Shown piece by piece: positions 1 through 6,736 of a stretch of DNA of 8,260 bases (its first letter is position 1; each line of letters opens with the position of its first letter). Both the position numbers and the translations under genes were made by a program. The DNA is from Lachnospiraceae bacterium (GTDB lineage: Bacteria; Bacillota_A; Clostridia; Lachnospirales; Lachnospiraceae), in assembly GCA_017652545.1 (NCBI GenBank), contig JAGCAV010000246.1, positions 1 through 8,260 on the forward strand, written 5' to 3'. Under the pieces are notes generated by a model that did no database searches, had not been told where the DNA came from, and worked only from the letters and a program-made list of their open reading frames with translations.

Positions 1-1
1 C

Positions 2-817
2 ATTTTCAGAAAAGAAAAGATAAAACCGCTGGTGGGGGACAGTGTACGGATCCATGTGACTGACCCGAAGGATATGGAAGGAAGCCTGGATGAGATCTTC
101 CCAAGGAAGAATCTCCTGATCCGGCCTGCTTCTGCCAATGTAGACCAGGCACTGGTGGTATTTGCCTGTGCGAAGCCGGACCCGAATCTGAACCTGCTGG
201 ACCGCTTCCTGATCAATATGAAAAAGCAGGATATCCCCGTGCTGATCTGTTTTAACAAGACAGACCTGGTCCCGGAGGATGCCTGCCGCGCGCTGAAGGA
301 GGTATATGCAGGCAGCGGCAGAGAGGTCCTGGGGGTGAGTGCGGTGACCGGGGAGGGGCTGGAAACGCTTGCGCAGCGCCTGAGGGGAAAGACGACGGTC
401 GTTGCCGGTCCCTCCGGGGTCGGCAAGTCATCGCTGACCAATAAGCTTTCCGGGGAGAAAGATGAGGTCATGGAAGTCGGAGAGATCAGTCAGAAGATCG
501 GACGGGGGCGCCACACGACGCGTCATACCCAGCTTTTCTATATGGGAAATATCGGGCCGGACACGTATTTTCTCGACACGCCCGGTTTTTCTTCTCTTGA
601 GGTGTTTGATGTGGAGAGCCGGGATCTTGCCGGCTTTTATGAAGAGTTTGCGCCATATACCGGACAGTGCCGTTTCTTAAGCTGCATGCACATCAGTGAG
701 CCTGACTGCGCCGTCAAGGAAGCGCTGGAGAAAGGCCTGTTTTCCAGGACCCGCTATGACAATTACGTACAGCTGGCGGGAGAACTGAAGAAAAGGGAAG
801 AAATGCGGTACAGATAA
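2..817 (+). CDS. rsgA: Ribosome small-subunit-dependent GTPase A, 5' end outside window
   Basis: RsgA is a circularly permuted GTPase that binds the 30S subunit and acts late in its maturation. The frame is open from base 2 with no convincing start, and the upstream residues (IFRKEKIKPLVGDSV) fit the N-terminal OB-fold, so the true start lies before the window. The GTG at 32 is internal. GTPase motifs occur in the permuted order: G4 NKTD (254-265), G5 SA in GVSAVTGEG, G1 P-loop GPSGVGKSS (407-433), switch region with GRGRHTTRH, and G3 DTPG (575-586). The C-terminal zinc site has Cys codons at 668, 683 and 707 and a His codon at 689, giving the C-x4-C-x-H-x5-C spacing known from E. coli RsgA. 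About 271 residues are visible against a usual length near 290-300, so only a short N-terminal part is missing. It is followed after 21 bases by the LCP-like gene. Identification is secure. Confidence 0.97.
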   Translation: MFRKEKIKPLVGDSVRIHVTDPKDMEGSLDEIFPRKNLLIRPASANVDQALVVFACAKPDPNLNLLDRFLINMKKQDIPVLICFNKTDLVPEDACRALKEVYAGSGREVLGVSAVTGEGLETLAQRLRGKTTVVAGPSGVGKSSLTNKLSGEKDEVMEVGEISQKIGRGRHTTRHTQLFYMGNIGPDTYFLDTPGFSSLEVFDVESRDLAGFYEEFAPYTGQCRFLSCMHISEPDCAVKEALEKGLFSRTRYDNYVQLAGELKKREEMRYR

Positions 818-824
818 CCGGGAC

Positions 825-829
825 GGAGG
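825..829 (+). promoter_or_regulatory. Ribosome binding site deciding the start of the LCP-like gene
   Basis: GGAGG at 825-829 directly abuts the ATG at 830, leaving no spacer, but sits 9 bases before the ATG at 839. This favours 839 as the start. Confidence 0.7.
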
Positions 830-838
830 ATGGCGTGT

Positions 839-1798
839 ATGAGAAAATCCGTAAAGATCATGCTGATCATTCTGGCGGTCCTTCTGGCCGCTGCCATTGC
901 CGGCGGCCTTCTGATCCGGTCATGGCTTGTAAAGACCAACTACCGGAAGGATGAAGATGTGGTGGTCAATCAGGCCGCGTTTGAGGATGTGACGGAAGCG
1001 GTCACGGAGACGGAAGAAGCTGCGCAGACGGAAGCGGTCACGGAGACGGAAGAAGTCACGGAAGCGAAAGAGCTGCATGCGGCGGATGTCTATGATATTT
1101 CAGCCGTTCACCGGGTGACGGACCGGGAAGCCGCGAACACCTACACACTGCTTGTGATCGGCGGCGCTTCGCCCGAAGAGGAAGAAGACGCAAAAGAGCG
1201 CGGAAATGCCTATGCCGTGATCGTCATGACGATCAACCATAATACAAAGGAAACGCTCTTCTACACATTTGATACGGATCTGTATGTGGAGATCCCGGGC
1301 ACCGGCGGCGGCAGACTCGGCAACGCCTATGCCGTGGGCGGCGGGCCGCTCCTGATCCAGACGATGGAAGACAATTACGGGCTGCATATCGACAATTATG
1401 CGTCCATCAGCTTTAAGGATGTGGCCAGGATACTTGAGATGCCAGAGTTTGAAAAGCTCGATGTCTCCAAAGACGGGCTCGCTGTGGTCAAGGAACTGGT
1501 CTATTCTCTCGGCGCGAAAAAGGCGGCGCAGGTCACCTCCTATATTACGGAGCTGATGCCGTACGTGACGCACAACCTGGACCCGGAATCGCTGCTGAGA
1601 ATCGTTCTGCAGATTCCAAGGATCATTCCGTATTACGGGATCGACGGGATGATACCCGGCCAGATCCCGGTGCGTGAGATGGACGGCTGTCTGGTGCCTG
1701 ACGCGCAGGAACTGGCAGAGTACCTGAAACTGACCCTGTATGGAAGGCCTCCCGGAGAAAGCCTGTCCGAACGGATATCGGAAAGCTGCTCTGAGTGA
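839..1798 (+). CDS. Membrane-anchored LCP (LytR-CpsA-Psr)-like protein lacking catalytic residues
   Basis: The 319-residue protein has a short basic N-terminus (MRKSVK), one membrane segment (about residues 5-26), an acidic Thr/Glu-rich linker (about 50-77) built on a repeat, and an extracytoplasmic region resembling the LCP fold (about 101-200). Resemblance rests on TYTLLVIGG, then AVIVMTINHNTKE, LYVEIPG, GNAYAVGGGPLLIQTMEDNYGLHIDNYASISF, which match the usual LCP order. Active LCP enzymes transfer polyprenyl-phosphate-linked glycopolymers to peptidoglycan, using Asp and several Arg residues. Here the GxDSR-type motif reads GGASP, the RSD segment reads GNAYA, the RD before TYV reads DTDL, and the later arginine-rich loop with its RQ motif is absent. 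The segment after it (TSYITELMPYVTHNL) resembles the post-RQ part of LCP proteins. I infer a pseudoenzyme or a changed function. The start at 839 is chosen over 830 because of ribosome-site spacing. It probably shares a transcript with its neighbours. Confidence 0.75.
   Translation: MRKSVKIMLIILAVLLAAAIAGGLLIRSWLVKTNYRKDEDVVVNQAAFEDVTEAVTETEEAAQTEAVTETEEVTEAKELHAADVYDISAVHRVTDREAANTYTLLVIGGASPEEEEDAKERGNAYAVIVMTINHNTKETLFYTFDTDLYVEIPGTGGGRLGNAYAVGGGPLLIQTMEDNYGLHIDNYASISFKDVARILEMPEFEKLDVSKDGLAVVKELVYSLGAKKAAQVTSYITELMPYVTHNLDPESLLRIVLQIPRIIPYYGIDGMIPGQIPVREMDGCLVPDAQELAEYLKLTLYGRPPGESLSERISESCSE
991..1055 (+). repeat. Tandem 36-base repeat encoding an acidic linker
   Basis: An identical 29-base unit occurs at 991-1019 and 1027-1055, a period of 36 bases or 12 codons, with a partial third copy starting after it. 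It encodes TEAVTETEE twice, in the linker between the membrane anchor and the LCP-like domain. The identity at DNA level suggests a recent duplication or slippage, and copy number could vary among strains. Confidence 0.9.
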
Positions 1799-1835
1799 GC
1801 CGCATGGGAACCTGACCCCCTGACAGAGAGTGTAT

Positions 1836-3761
1836 ATGGATAACGAGGGAAGAGCAAAAAGAGGAACAGACGCGCTGCTGGCACTGCTGATCAATGCAGT
1901 GATCCTTGCAGCGCTTTTGAGCGTGTGCCGCCCGTTTTTTGAAACCAACGATGATACCGCGCTTCTGACGCTGGTGAACGGTTCCAAATACAGTTCCGAT
2001 CCGCATATGGTCATATCCGGGATCTGGATGGGAAGACTTCTGATGGCTCTGTACGGGATCACGCATGCGCTGCCCTGGTATACGCTTGTGCAGTATGCCA
2101 TGCTGTTTCTGTCGTTCACCGGGGTGACCTATGTGCTGCTGCGCAGGCTGGGGAGGCTTTGGGGGATGGTATTCTCGACCGCGCTGGTGGGATGGTTCGG
2201 ATATTCCTCCTATATTGTGATCCAGTTTTCCAGAACGGCCGGGATCACATCTGCCAGCGCCATGTTTCTGCTGTTCTACTCGGCAACGGGCATGTTTCCG
2301 GTGCTGGAACGCGCGCATGATATGAAAGCGGACCCCGAGCGTGACAGAAGGACCCGCGGCGAAGGGAAGAGAAGGGCGCAGATCCTTGCGAAAAGTGATC
2401 TCCGGCTTTACGAGAACGTGACCGGAACCGTGCGCATATATGAGAAAGAGAGACCGGAAAGGCATTTTGGCGCTGACAGGTGGATCAGCCTGGTCCTGGC
2501 GCTCATTCTCTCGGCTTTAGCTTCCTGGCTCAGGTTCACCCAGTTCCTTCCCTGTGCTGTCCTGACATCAGGGATCGGATTGTGGATGGTGCTGATCCTG
2601 ATCTCGGATCACCTGCATCAGCTCAGGCTCGCCCGGCTTCGAAATGCCCGTGATGTCACAGGCAGCCGTGAGAGACGGCGCTCAGGCATGCCGTTTGTTC
2701 TGAAGCTGCTGATGCTCCTGCTGCCCTTTGTGATCGCATTCGGTGTCTGCATGGCTTTCAGGATCGATGACAAGCGGTCTTACAGGCAGGGGGATGTATG
2801 GGAGAGCTTCAGGGAATTCGATGTGCGCAGGGAAGAGCTGTATGATTACGGTTTTCCGGATTATCCGACACATCTGGAGACATATAAGGCTGCCGGGATC
2901 TCGGATGCCGGTTATACACTCTATGCCAACTGGAATTTTGCCGATCCGGACCGGTTTACCGTGGAAGTCATGGACTCGCTGATCGCGGTCAAGGAGGAGA
3001 AGCATTTTTCAAAGCAGCTGCTGAAGGATTTCCTGAAGGAGGTCCCTGCAAAGCTGATCATGAGACCGTTCATCTGGTTCCTGCTGTTTGTGCTCTCAGC
3101 CTGGCTGCTCTCGGGGAAACCTGATAAAAAGGCATTTCTGGCGGTCCTCTGGGGCCTGATGCTCTTCGCGCTGCTGTACCTGTACCTGTACTACAACGGG
3201 CGGTATCTGAGAAACCGTGTGGATACGGCGCTGGTGTATGCGCTGATCCTTTCGGTGACCTGGTTCGTCCGGCCCGCAGGGGTCAGAAGAACGTGGTGGA
3301 TCGTGCCGGCACTGGTTGCCGCCATGATCTTTGTGCCGGTCATGAAGCAGTCTTTCCGGCTGCGCGCCACAAGCACCGCGCGCGTGGAAAGAATGGAAAA
3401 GCGCCGGGCCAGACTGGAAGCGCTGAGCGCTGATCCGGAGCATCTGTATGTCATGAAGATGGGGTCGCTGGTGGCAAACGACTGTTACGGACCGCTGGAT
3501 CCGATGCCGGAAAAGGTCATCGGCAACGTGCTGTATCTGGGAGGATGGGCAGCCTATACCAGGGCCTTTTGTGACACGATGGCAGCATACGGGATCTCGA
3601 ACCCATACCGGGACCTGATCGATCATGAACAGGTCCTTCTCGTGGATAATGACATAGAGCTTACCATGACCTACCTGCGGGAAAACTATGCCCCGGAGGC
3701 TGTATATGAACAGGTCGGGAAACTGCAGAAGTACGGCATATACAAAGTGAAGTCCGGATGA
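1836..3761 (+). CDS. Polytopic membrane protein, GT-C glycosyltransferase-like
   Basis: The 641-residue protein has roughly ten or more hydrophobic segments: near residues 13-33, a group in 66-153, 217-257, 286-308, 410-427, 434-453, 462-478 and 486-503. Between them lie a very basic charged loop (about 158-215), a large hydrophilic segment (about 309-408) and a soluble C-terminal region (about 505-641). An acidic NDD motif (residues 38-40) follows the first membrane segment, where GT-C lipid-linked-sugar transferases often carry catalytic acidic residues. The segment with YDYGFPDYP and NWNFADPDRF looks like one I associate with uncharacterised Firmicutes membrane proteins, but I cannot name the family. 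Glycosyltransferase activity is inferred from topology and the NDD motif. The neighbouring LCP-like gene supports an envelope glycopolymer role. The ATG at 1836, 5 bases after a weak AGAGAG, is preferred over the GTG at 1830; this start is uncertain. Confidence 0.7.
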   Translation: MDNEGRAKRGTDALLALLINAVILAALLSVCRPFFETNDDTALLTLVNGSKYSSDPHMVISGIWMGRLLMALYGITHALPWYTLVQYAMLFLSFTGVTYVLLRRLGRLWGMVFSTALVGWFGYSSYIVIQFSRTAGITSASAMFLLFYSATGMFPVLERAHDMKADPERDRRTRGEGKRRAQILAKSDLRLYENVTGTVRIYEKERPERHFGADRWISLVLALILSALASWLRFTQFLPCAVLTSGIGLWMVLILISDHLHQLRLARLRNARDVTGSRERRRSGMPFVLKLLMLLLPFVIAFGVCMAFRIDDKRSYRQGDVWESFREFDVRREELYDYGFPDYPTHLETYKAAGISDAGYTLYANWNFADPDRFTVEVMDSLIAVKEEKHFSKQLLKDFLKEVPAKLIMRPFIWFLLFVLSAWLLSGKPDKKAFLAVLWGLMLFALLYLYLYYNGRYLRNRVDTALVYALILSVTWFVRPAGVRRTWWIVPALVAAMIFVPVMKQSFRLRATSTARVERMEKRRARLEALSADPEHLYVMKMGSLVANDCYGPLDPMPEKVIGNVLYLGGWAAYTRAFCDTMAAYGISNPYRDLIDHEQVLLVDNDIELTMTYLRENYAPEAVYEQVGKLQKYGIYKVKSG

Positions 3762-3849
3762 TGCAGAGCCGGAAAACCGGAAGAAGGGTGCGTCCTGGCA
3801 GGAAGCGGGACGGTGCAGGCGCAAATGAGGAGAAGGGAAGGAGCAGAGG

Positions 3850-4038
3850 ATGGAGACGAACCTTGGAAAAACCATGTATGAGATGAACAACAGGGAACTG
3901 TTTTGCGTTATGACGGGAGACAGGGGTGTCATGGCCCAGATGTTTCTGCAGGAGGTCGTGAAAGAGTATCTGGCAAAGCATAAGGAGGAGGCCGATCTGC
4001 AGACCATGGTCAGAACGGTCGTGGAAGAAAGAGGCTGA
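3850..4038 (+). CDS. Small hypothetical protein (62 residues)
   Basis: I do not recognise this protein. A good ribosome binding site (AGGAG, ending at 3843) lies 6 bases before the ATG. The coding sequence stops 50 bases before a strong terminator, and its codons resemble those of the neighbouring genes, so I regard it as real. The protein is charged, with no membrane segment or signal peptide. Residues about 25-60 (MAQMFLQEVVKEYLAKHKEEADLQ...) are probably helical, and there is one Cys in ELFCVMTGDRG. It lies 88 bases after the polytopic membrane gene and is probably the last gene of that transcript. An association with the membrane protein is possible but unproved. Confidence 0.7.
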   Translation: METNLGKTMYEMNNRELFCVMTGDRGVMAQMFLQEVVKEYLAKHKEEADLQTMVRTVVEERG

Positions 4039-4088
4039 GCAGGCATATCAGACCGGTCCCGCTGCCGGGATCACGGGAAAAATGGAAA

Positions 4089-4140
4089 GAGCTGCGAAAG
4101 ATCACGCGGGAAACACCCGGATCCTTCGCAGCTCATTTTT
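4089..4140. terminator. Bidirectional rho-independent terminator between convergent genes
   Basis: Left arm 4089-4103 (GAGCTGCGAAAGATC) pairs with right arm 4120-4134 with one A/C mismatch. An inner CGGG/CCCG pair extends the stem over an AAACA loop. T5 follows at 4136-4140 on the plus strand. On the minus strand a T-run matches the A5 at 4078-4082. It ends the rsgA-side cluster on one strand and pepF on the other. Confidence 0.9.
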
Positions 4141-4167
4141 GAACAGCTGTTCTGTAAAAAGACGATT

Positions 4168-5973
4168 CTATAAAAAAGAGCTCAGCTGTTCCATCTGCTC
4201 AACCGCACTCTCGAATACCCCGAGCGCTTCATCAATGGGGGCGGATGTTGAAAGGTCCACACCCGCCTTTTTCAGCAGGCTGACCGGGTCTTTCGTGCAG
4301 CCGCTCTTCAGAAAGTCAAGGTACGCTCCGACGGCTGCAGCCCCCTGTTTCAGGATGCGGTGGGCGATGGAGACAGAGGCCGCAAAACTGGTCGCGTACT
4401 GGTAAACATAGAAATTGTAATAGAAGTGCGGTATCCTGCACCATTCGTAGGCGATCAGGGGATCCGAAACCATATCTTCTCCAAAATACGCCCGGTTCAG
4501 TTCCAGGTATGTATCGCACAGGACCCTGGCTGTCAGCGGCGTGCCTTCTTCGGCCATGGCGTTTGTTTTCCGCTCGAACTCTTCGAACATGGTCTGCCTG
4601 AAGAGGGTACCCTTGAAGCATTCCAGGTAATGATTGATCAGATTCGCTTTCTCTGCGGGATCTTCTGCCTTTGAGAGCAGGTATTCCAGCAGAAGGATCT
4701 CATTGGTCGTGGAGGCGACTTCCGCCACAAAGATCTTATAGCGGGAATTCAGGTGGTTCTGGTTCTTTTCGGAGTACCAGGTATGCAGGGAGTGGCCCAT
4801 CTCATGCACCAGCGTAAACACATCGTCCAGGGTTTCCGTATAGTTCAGGAGCATGTAGGGATGAACGCCGTAAACACCGGACGAATAGGCGCCGCTCCTC
4901 TTGCCTTCGTTTTCAGCCACATCGATCCAGCGGTGCTCATAGGCTTCCCGCACGACTGAAAGGTATTCTTCCCCGAGAGGCGCCAGGGCTTCCAGGGACA
5001 GGGCTTTGGCCTCCTCAAAGGTATATACGCGGTCATGACCGGTGATCATGGGAGCATATACATCGTACATATGCAGTTCATCGACGCCGAGCATTTTTTT
5101 GCGCAGGGAGACATAGCGGTGCATTTTGCCCAGGCCGCGGCGGACACTTTCAATGAGGTGATCGCATACCGCCGGATCGACATTATTGGCATGTACCGCA
5201 GCCACGAAAGTGGACGGATATTTCCTGGCCCGGGCATAAAAGATCTGCTTGCGGACCTGCCCGTAATACAGGGAAGCCCAGGTGTTTTTGAATTCACCGT
5301 ACCGGCTGTAATATTTTTCGAACACTTCACGGCGCAGCGCTCTGTCCGGCGACATCTGAAGGGGAACGAAACGGCCGTTTGAGATAATGATCTCATTCCC
5401 GTCTGCGTCAGTGACAGAGGGGAAAGTCAGGTCCGCGTTATGCAGCATGCCGAAGCCGTCGGCAGGCGCCTGGGCCATCTCACGCGCGGATGCGAGCAGC
5501 TGTTCCGCTTCCGGGGACAGGGTGTGATCTCCTGTGCGCAGGATCTCACGGATGGTGATCTCGTAGTAGGCAAGCTCCGGTTCCTGCTCAAGGAAGCCGG
5601 AAATGACCGCCTCCGGAATGGTGAGGATCTCAGGCTCAAAGAAAGCAAGCTTTTCGGCGGTCATCGCCCAGGTGCTCCTGGCCTTCAGGTCCATTTCCTG
5701 GCCGCGGGCATCTGCTGTATCCTCGTCATGACGCATGCCGGCATAGCCCGAGGTACGGCGAAGGGTCAGGAAGCAGGCGTCAAAAAGACGGAAAGCACGC
5801 AGCAGTGTCGCTGCATCATTTCCAAGCCTTCCTTTCAGGGAAACCAGCTCATCAGCCAGACGAAGCGCATTGGCCAGATCAGCCTCCCAGGCGTCCTCGT
5901 CCGGAAAAATGTCTTCCAGCCGCCAGGTGAGGTGCTCCGGCACTTCGTTTCTTTTCGGCAGTTTTTCTTTCAT
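4168..5973 (-). CDS. pepF: Oligoendopeptidase F (M3 family zinc metallopeptidase)
   Basis: PepF is a cytoplasmic zinc endopeptidase that cleaves short peptides of about 7-17 residues, used in peptide nutrition and turnover. The 601-residue protein has the family's usual length and opening (KLPKRNEVPEHLTWRLEDIF). The zinc site is HEMGH at about residues 390-394 (codons near 4792-4806), with the third ligand Glu in FVAEVASTTNE at about 418. Other family segments include YPSTFVAAVHANNVDPAV and YGVHPYMLLNY. The frame stays open to a TTG at 6060, which would add 29 residues (MTKGSAMAYFADADH...). I reject that start because GGAGG lies 9 bases before the ATG at 5973 and the promoter -35 box covers the TTG. 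The gene stands alone, divergent from ispF and convergent with the small upstream gene. Confidence 0.96.
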   Translation of the reverse strand: MKEKLPKRNEVPEHLTWRLEDIFPDEDAWEADLANALRLADELVSLKGRLGNDAATLLRAFRLFDACFLTLRRTSGYAGMRHDEDTADARGQEMDLKARSTWAMTAEKLAFFEPEILTIPEAVISGFLEQEPELAYYEITIREILRTGDHTLSPEAEQLLASAREMAQAPADGFGMLHNADLTFPSVTDADGNEIIISNGRFVPLQMSPDRALRREVFEKYYSRYGEFKNTWASLYYGQVRKQIFYARARKYPSTFVAAVHANNVDPAVCDHLIESVRRGLGKMHRYVSLRKKMLGVDELHMYDVYAPMITGHDRVYTFEEAKALSLEALAPLGEEYLSVVREAYEHRWIDVAENEGKRSGAYSSGVYGVHPYMLLNYTETLDDVFTLVHEMGHSLHTWYSEKNQNHLNSRYKIFVAEVASTTNEILLLEYLLSKAEDPAEKANLINHYLECFKGTLFRQTMFEEFERKTNAMAEEGTPLTARVLCDTYLELNRAYFGEDMVSDPLIAYEWCRIPHFYYNFYVYQYATSFAASVSIAHRILKQGAAAVGAYLDFLKSGCTKDPVSLLKKAGVDLSTSAPIDEALGVFESAVEQMEQLSSFL

Positions 5974-5982
5974 ATGATCAAT

Positions 5983-5987
5983 CCTCC
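5983..5987 (-). promoter_or_regulatory. Ribosome binding site of pepF
   Basis: GGAGG on the minus strand, 9 bases before the ATG at 5973. It fixes the start of pepF 29 codons inside the longest open frame. Confidence 0.8.
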
Positions 5988-6030
5988 GGGGTTTATGATT
6001 GGAATGAGGAACAAAATGGTCCGCATCTGC

Positions 6031-6060
6031 AAAATAAGCCATAGCAGATCCTTTTGTCAA
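6031..6060 (-). promoter_or_regulatory. Sigma-A-type promoter of pepF
   Basis: On the minus strand, a consensus -35 TTGACA (6060-6055) is followed after 18 bases by TATTTT (6036-6031), four of six matches to TATAAT. Transcription would start near 6024, giving an untranslated leader of about 50 bases before the ATG at 5973. Confidence 0.65.
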
Positions 6061-6082
6061 CAGGAAACGGGATGAGTTCCCA

Positions 6083-6111
6083 TTGACTTTTCATTGGAAA
6101 AAGTGAATACT
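6083..6111 (+). promoter_or_regulatory. Sigma-A-type promoter of ispF-cysS
   Basis: TTGACT (6083-6088) and AATACT (6106-6111) are separated by 17 bases. Each box differs from consensus at one and two positions respectively. Transcription would start near 6118, about 36 bases before the ispF start. It faces away from the pepF promoter, with 22 bases between the two -35 boxes. Confidence 0.65.
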
Positions 6112-6132
6112 ATGGGGGTGTGAAAAGGCAAT

Positions 6133-6139
6133 AAGGAGG
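6133..6139 (+). promoter_or_regulatory. Long-spaced ribosome binding site of ispF
   Basis: AAGGAGG is 14 bases before the ATG at 6154, longer than usual. A weaker AGGA at 6147-6150 is only 3 bases away. No alternative start codon lies between them, and [10 protein letters not shown] is the normal IspF N-terminus, so the start stands despite the spacing. Confidence 0.6.
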
Positions 6140-6153
6140 AACAGTCAGGAACA

Positions 6154-6684
6154 ATGAGAGTAGGGACAGGCTACGATGTTCATCGGCTGAAAGAAGGCCG
6201 GGACCTGATCCTGGGCGGTGTAAAGATCCCGTTCGAGAAGGGACTCGACGGCCATTCAGACGCGGATGTGATCGTACATGCAATCATGGACGCGCTGCTG
6301 GGGGCAGCGGCTCTGGGAGATATCGGACAGCATTTCCCGGACACGGATCCCGCATATGAAGGCGCCGACAGTATCCGCCTGCTTGCGGAGGTCGGCCGTC
6401 TGCTGGATGAACACAACTATATGATCGAAAATATTGATTCGACGATCATCGCGCAGCGGCCCAGACTGATGGAATATCTGCCGCAGATGCGCGAGAATGT
6501 GGCGAACGCGCTTGGCCTGGAGATTTCCCAGGTCAGCATTAAGGCAACGACGGAAGAACGTCTGGGGTTTACCGGGTCAGGCGAGGGTATCAGCGCCCAG
6601 GCCATCTGCTGTCTGATCCCCGTTATGGACCTGGTCACGGATGATATGGTATCAGGGTGTCCGGGATGCCATGGGTGCTGCTGA
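6154..6684 (+). CDS. ispF: 2-C-methyl-D-erythritol 2,4-cyclodiphosphate synthase with Cys-rich tail
   Basis: IspF converts CDP-methylerythritol 2-phosphate to methylerythritol 2,4-cyclodiphosphate with release of CMP, in the MEP route to isoprenoids. It works as a cytoplasmic homotrimer with a divalent metal at the active site. Metal ligands are visible as D8 and H10 in GYDVH and H42 in [23 protein letters not shown] (32-38), [11 protein letters not shown] (55-65), [10 protein letters not shown] and [21 protein letters not shown] (130-150) are all in place. The catalytic core ends near residue 157, the usual family length. The remaining residues are an unusual tail ending CPGCHGCC, with cysteines at 169, 172, 175 and 176. 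cysS follows after 52 bases with no terminator, so the two are probably co-transcribed; ispF beside cysS is a recurring Firmicutes arrangement. Confidence 0.97.
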   Translation: MRVGTGYDVHRLKEGRDLILGGVKIPFEKGLDGHSDADVIVHAIMDALLGAAALGDIGQHFPDTDPAYEGADSIRLLAEVGRLLDEHNYMIENIDSTIIAQRPRLMEYLPQMRENVANALGLEISQVSIKATTEERLGFTGSGEGISAQAICCLIPVMDLVTDDMVSGCPGCHGCC

Positions 6685-6736
6685 AAATGAAACAGGGAGA
6701 CATCCTTTCGGATCCCGATGAACACAGGAGAAAGAT

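Noticed and set aside
32..34. GTG as the start of rsgA
   Set aside because: The frame is open to base 2, and the residues before it match the RsgA N-terminal domain, so the GTG is internal.
1100..2119. Long minus-strand open frame of about 339 codons
   Set aside because: It lies opposite the LCP-like gene and the start of the polytopic gene, has no recognisable protein features and is rich in Arg/His/Pro/Ser, as expected for an antisense shadow in GC-rich DNA.
3762..3849. Small CCGG-AAAA-CCGG hairpin (3769-3780) as a terminator before the small gene
   Set aside because: A 4-pair stem with no T-run is too weak. I see nothing else in this gap apart from the ribosome binding site.
3096..4046. 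Minus-strand open frame of about 316 codons
   Set aside because: It overlaps the end of the polytopic gene and the small gene antisense, and shows no domain. It is a shadow.
4141..4152. Perfect 12-base palindrome GAACAGCTGTTC, half-repeated at 4183-4191
   Set aside because: It might be an operator, but it lies at the 3' end of pepF beyond a terminator, where an operator is unlikely. Chance occurrence is a sufficient explanation.
5974..6060. N-terminal extension of PepF from the TTG at 6060
   Set aside because: The extension lacks resemblance to PepF, has no ribosome binding site and contains the pepF promoter.
5440..6075. Plus-strand open frame opposite pepF
   Set aside because: It is the complement of a secure PepF coding region and its N-terminal extension, and has no family resemblance.
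6112..6153. T-box or other riboswitch ahead of ispF-cysS
   Set aside because: The leader is only about 36 bases, too short for a T-box, and no such motif or terminator hairpin is seen there or in the 52 bases before cysS.
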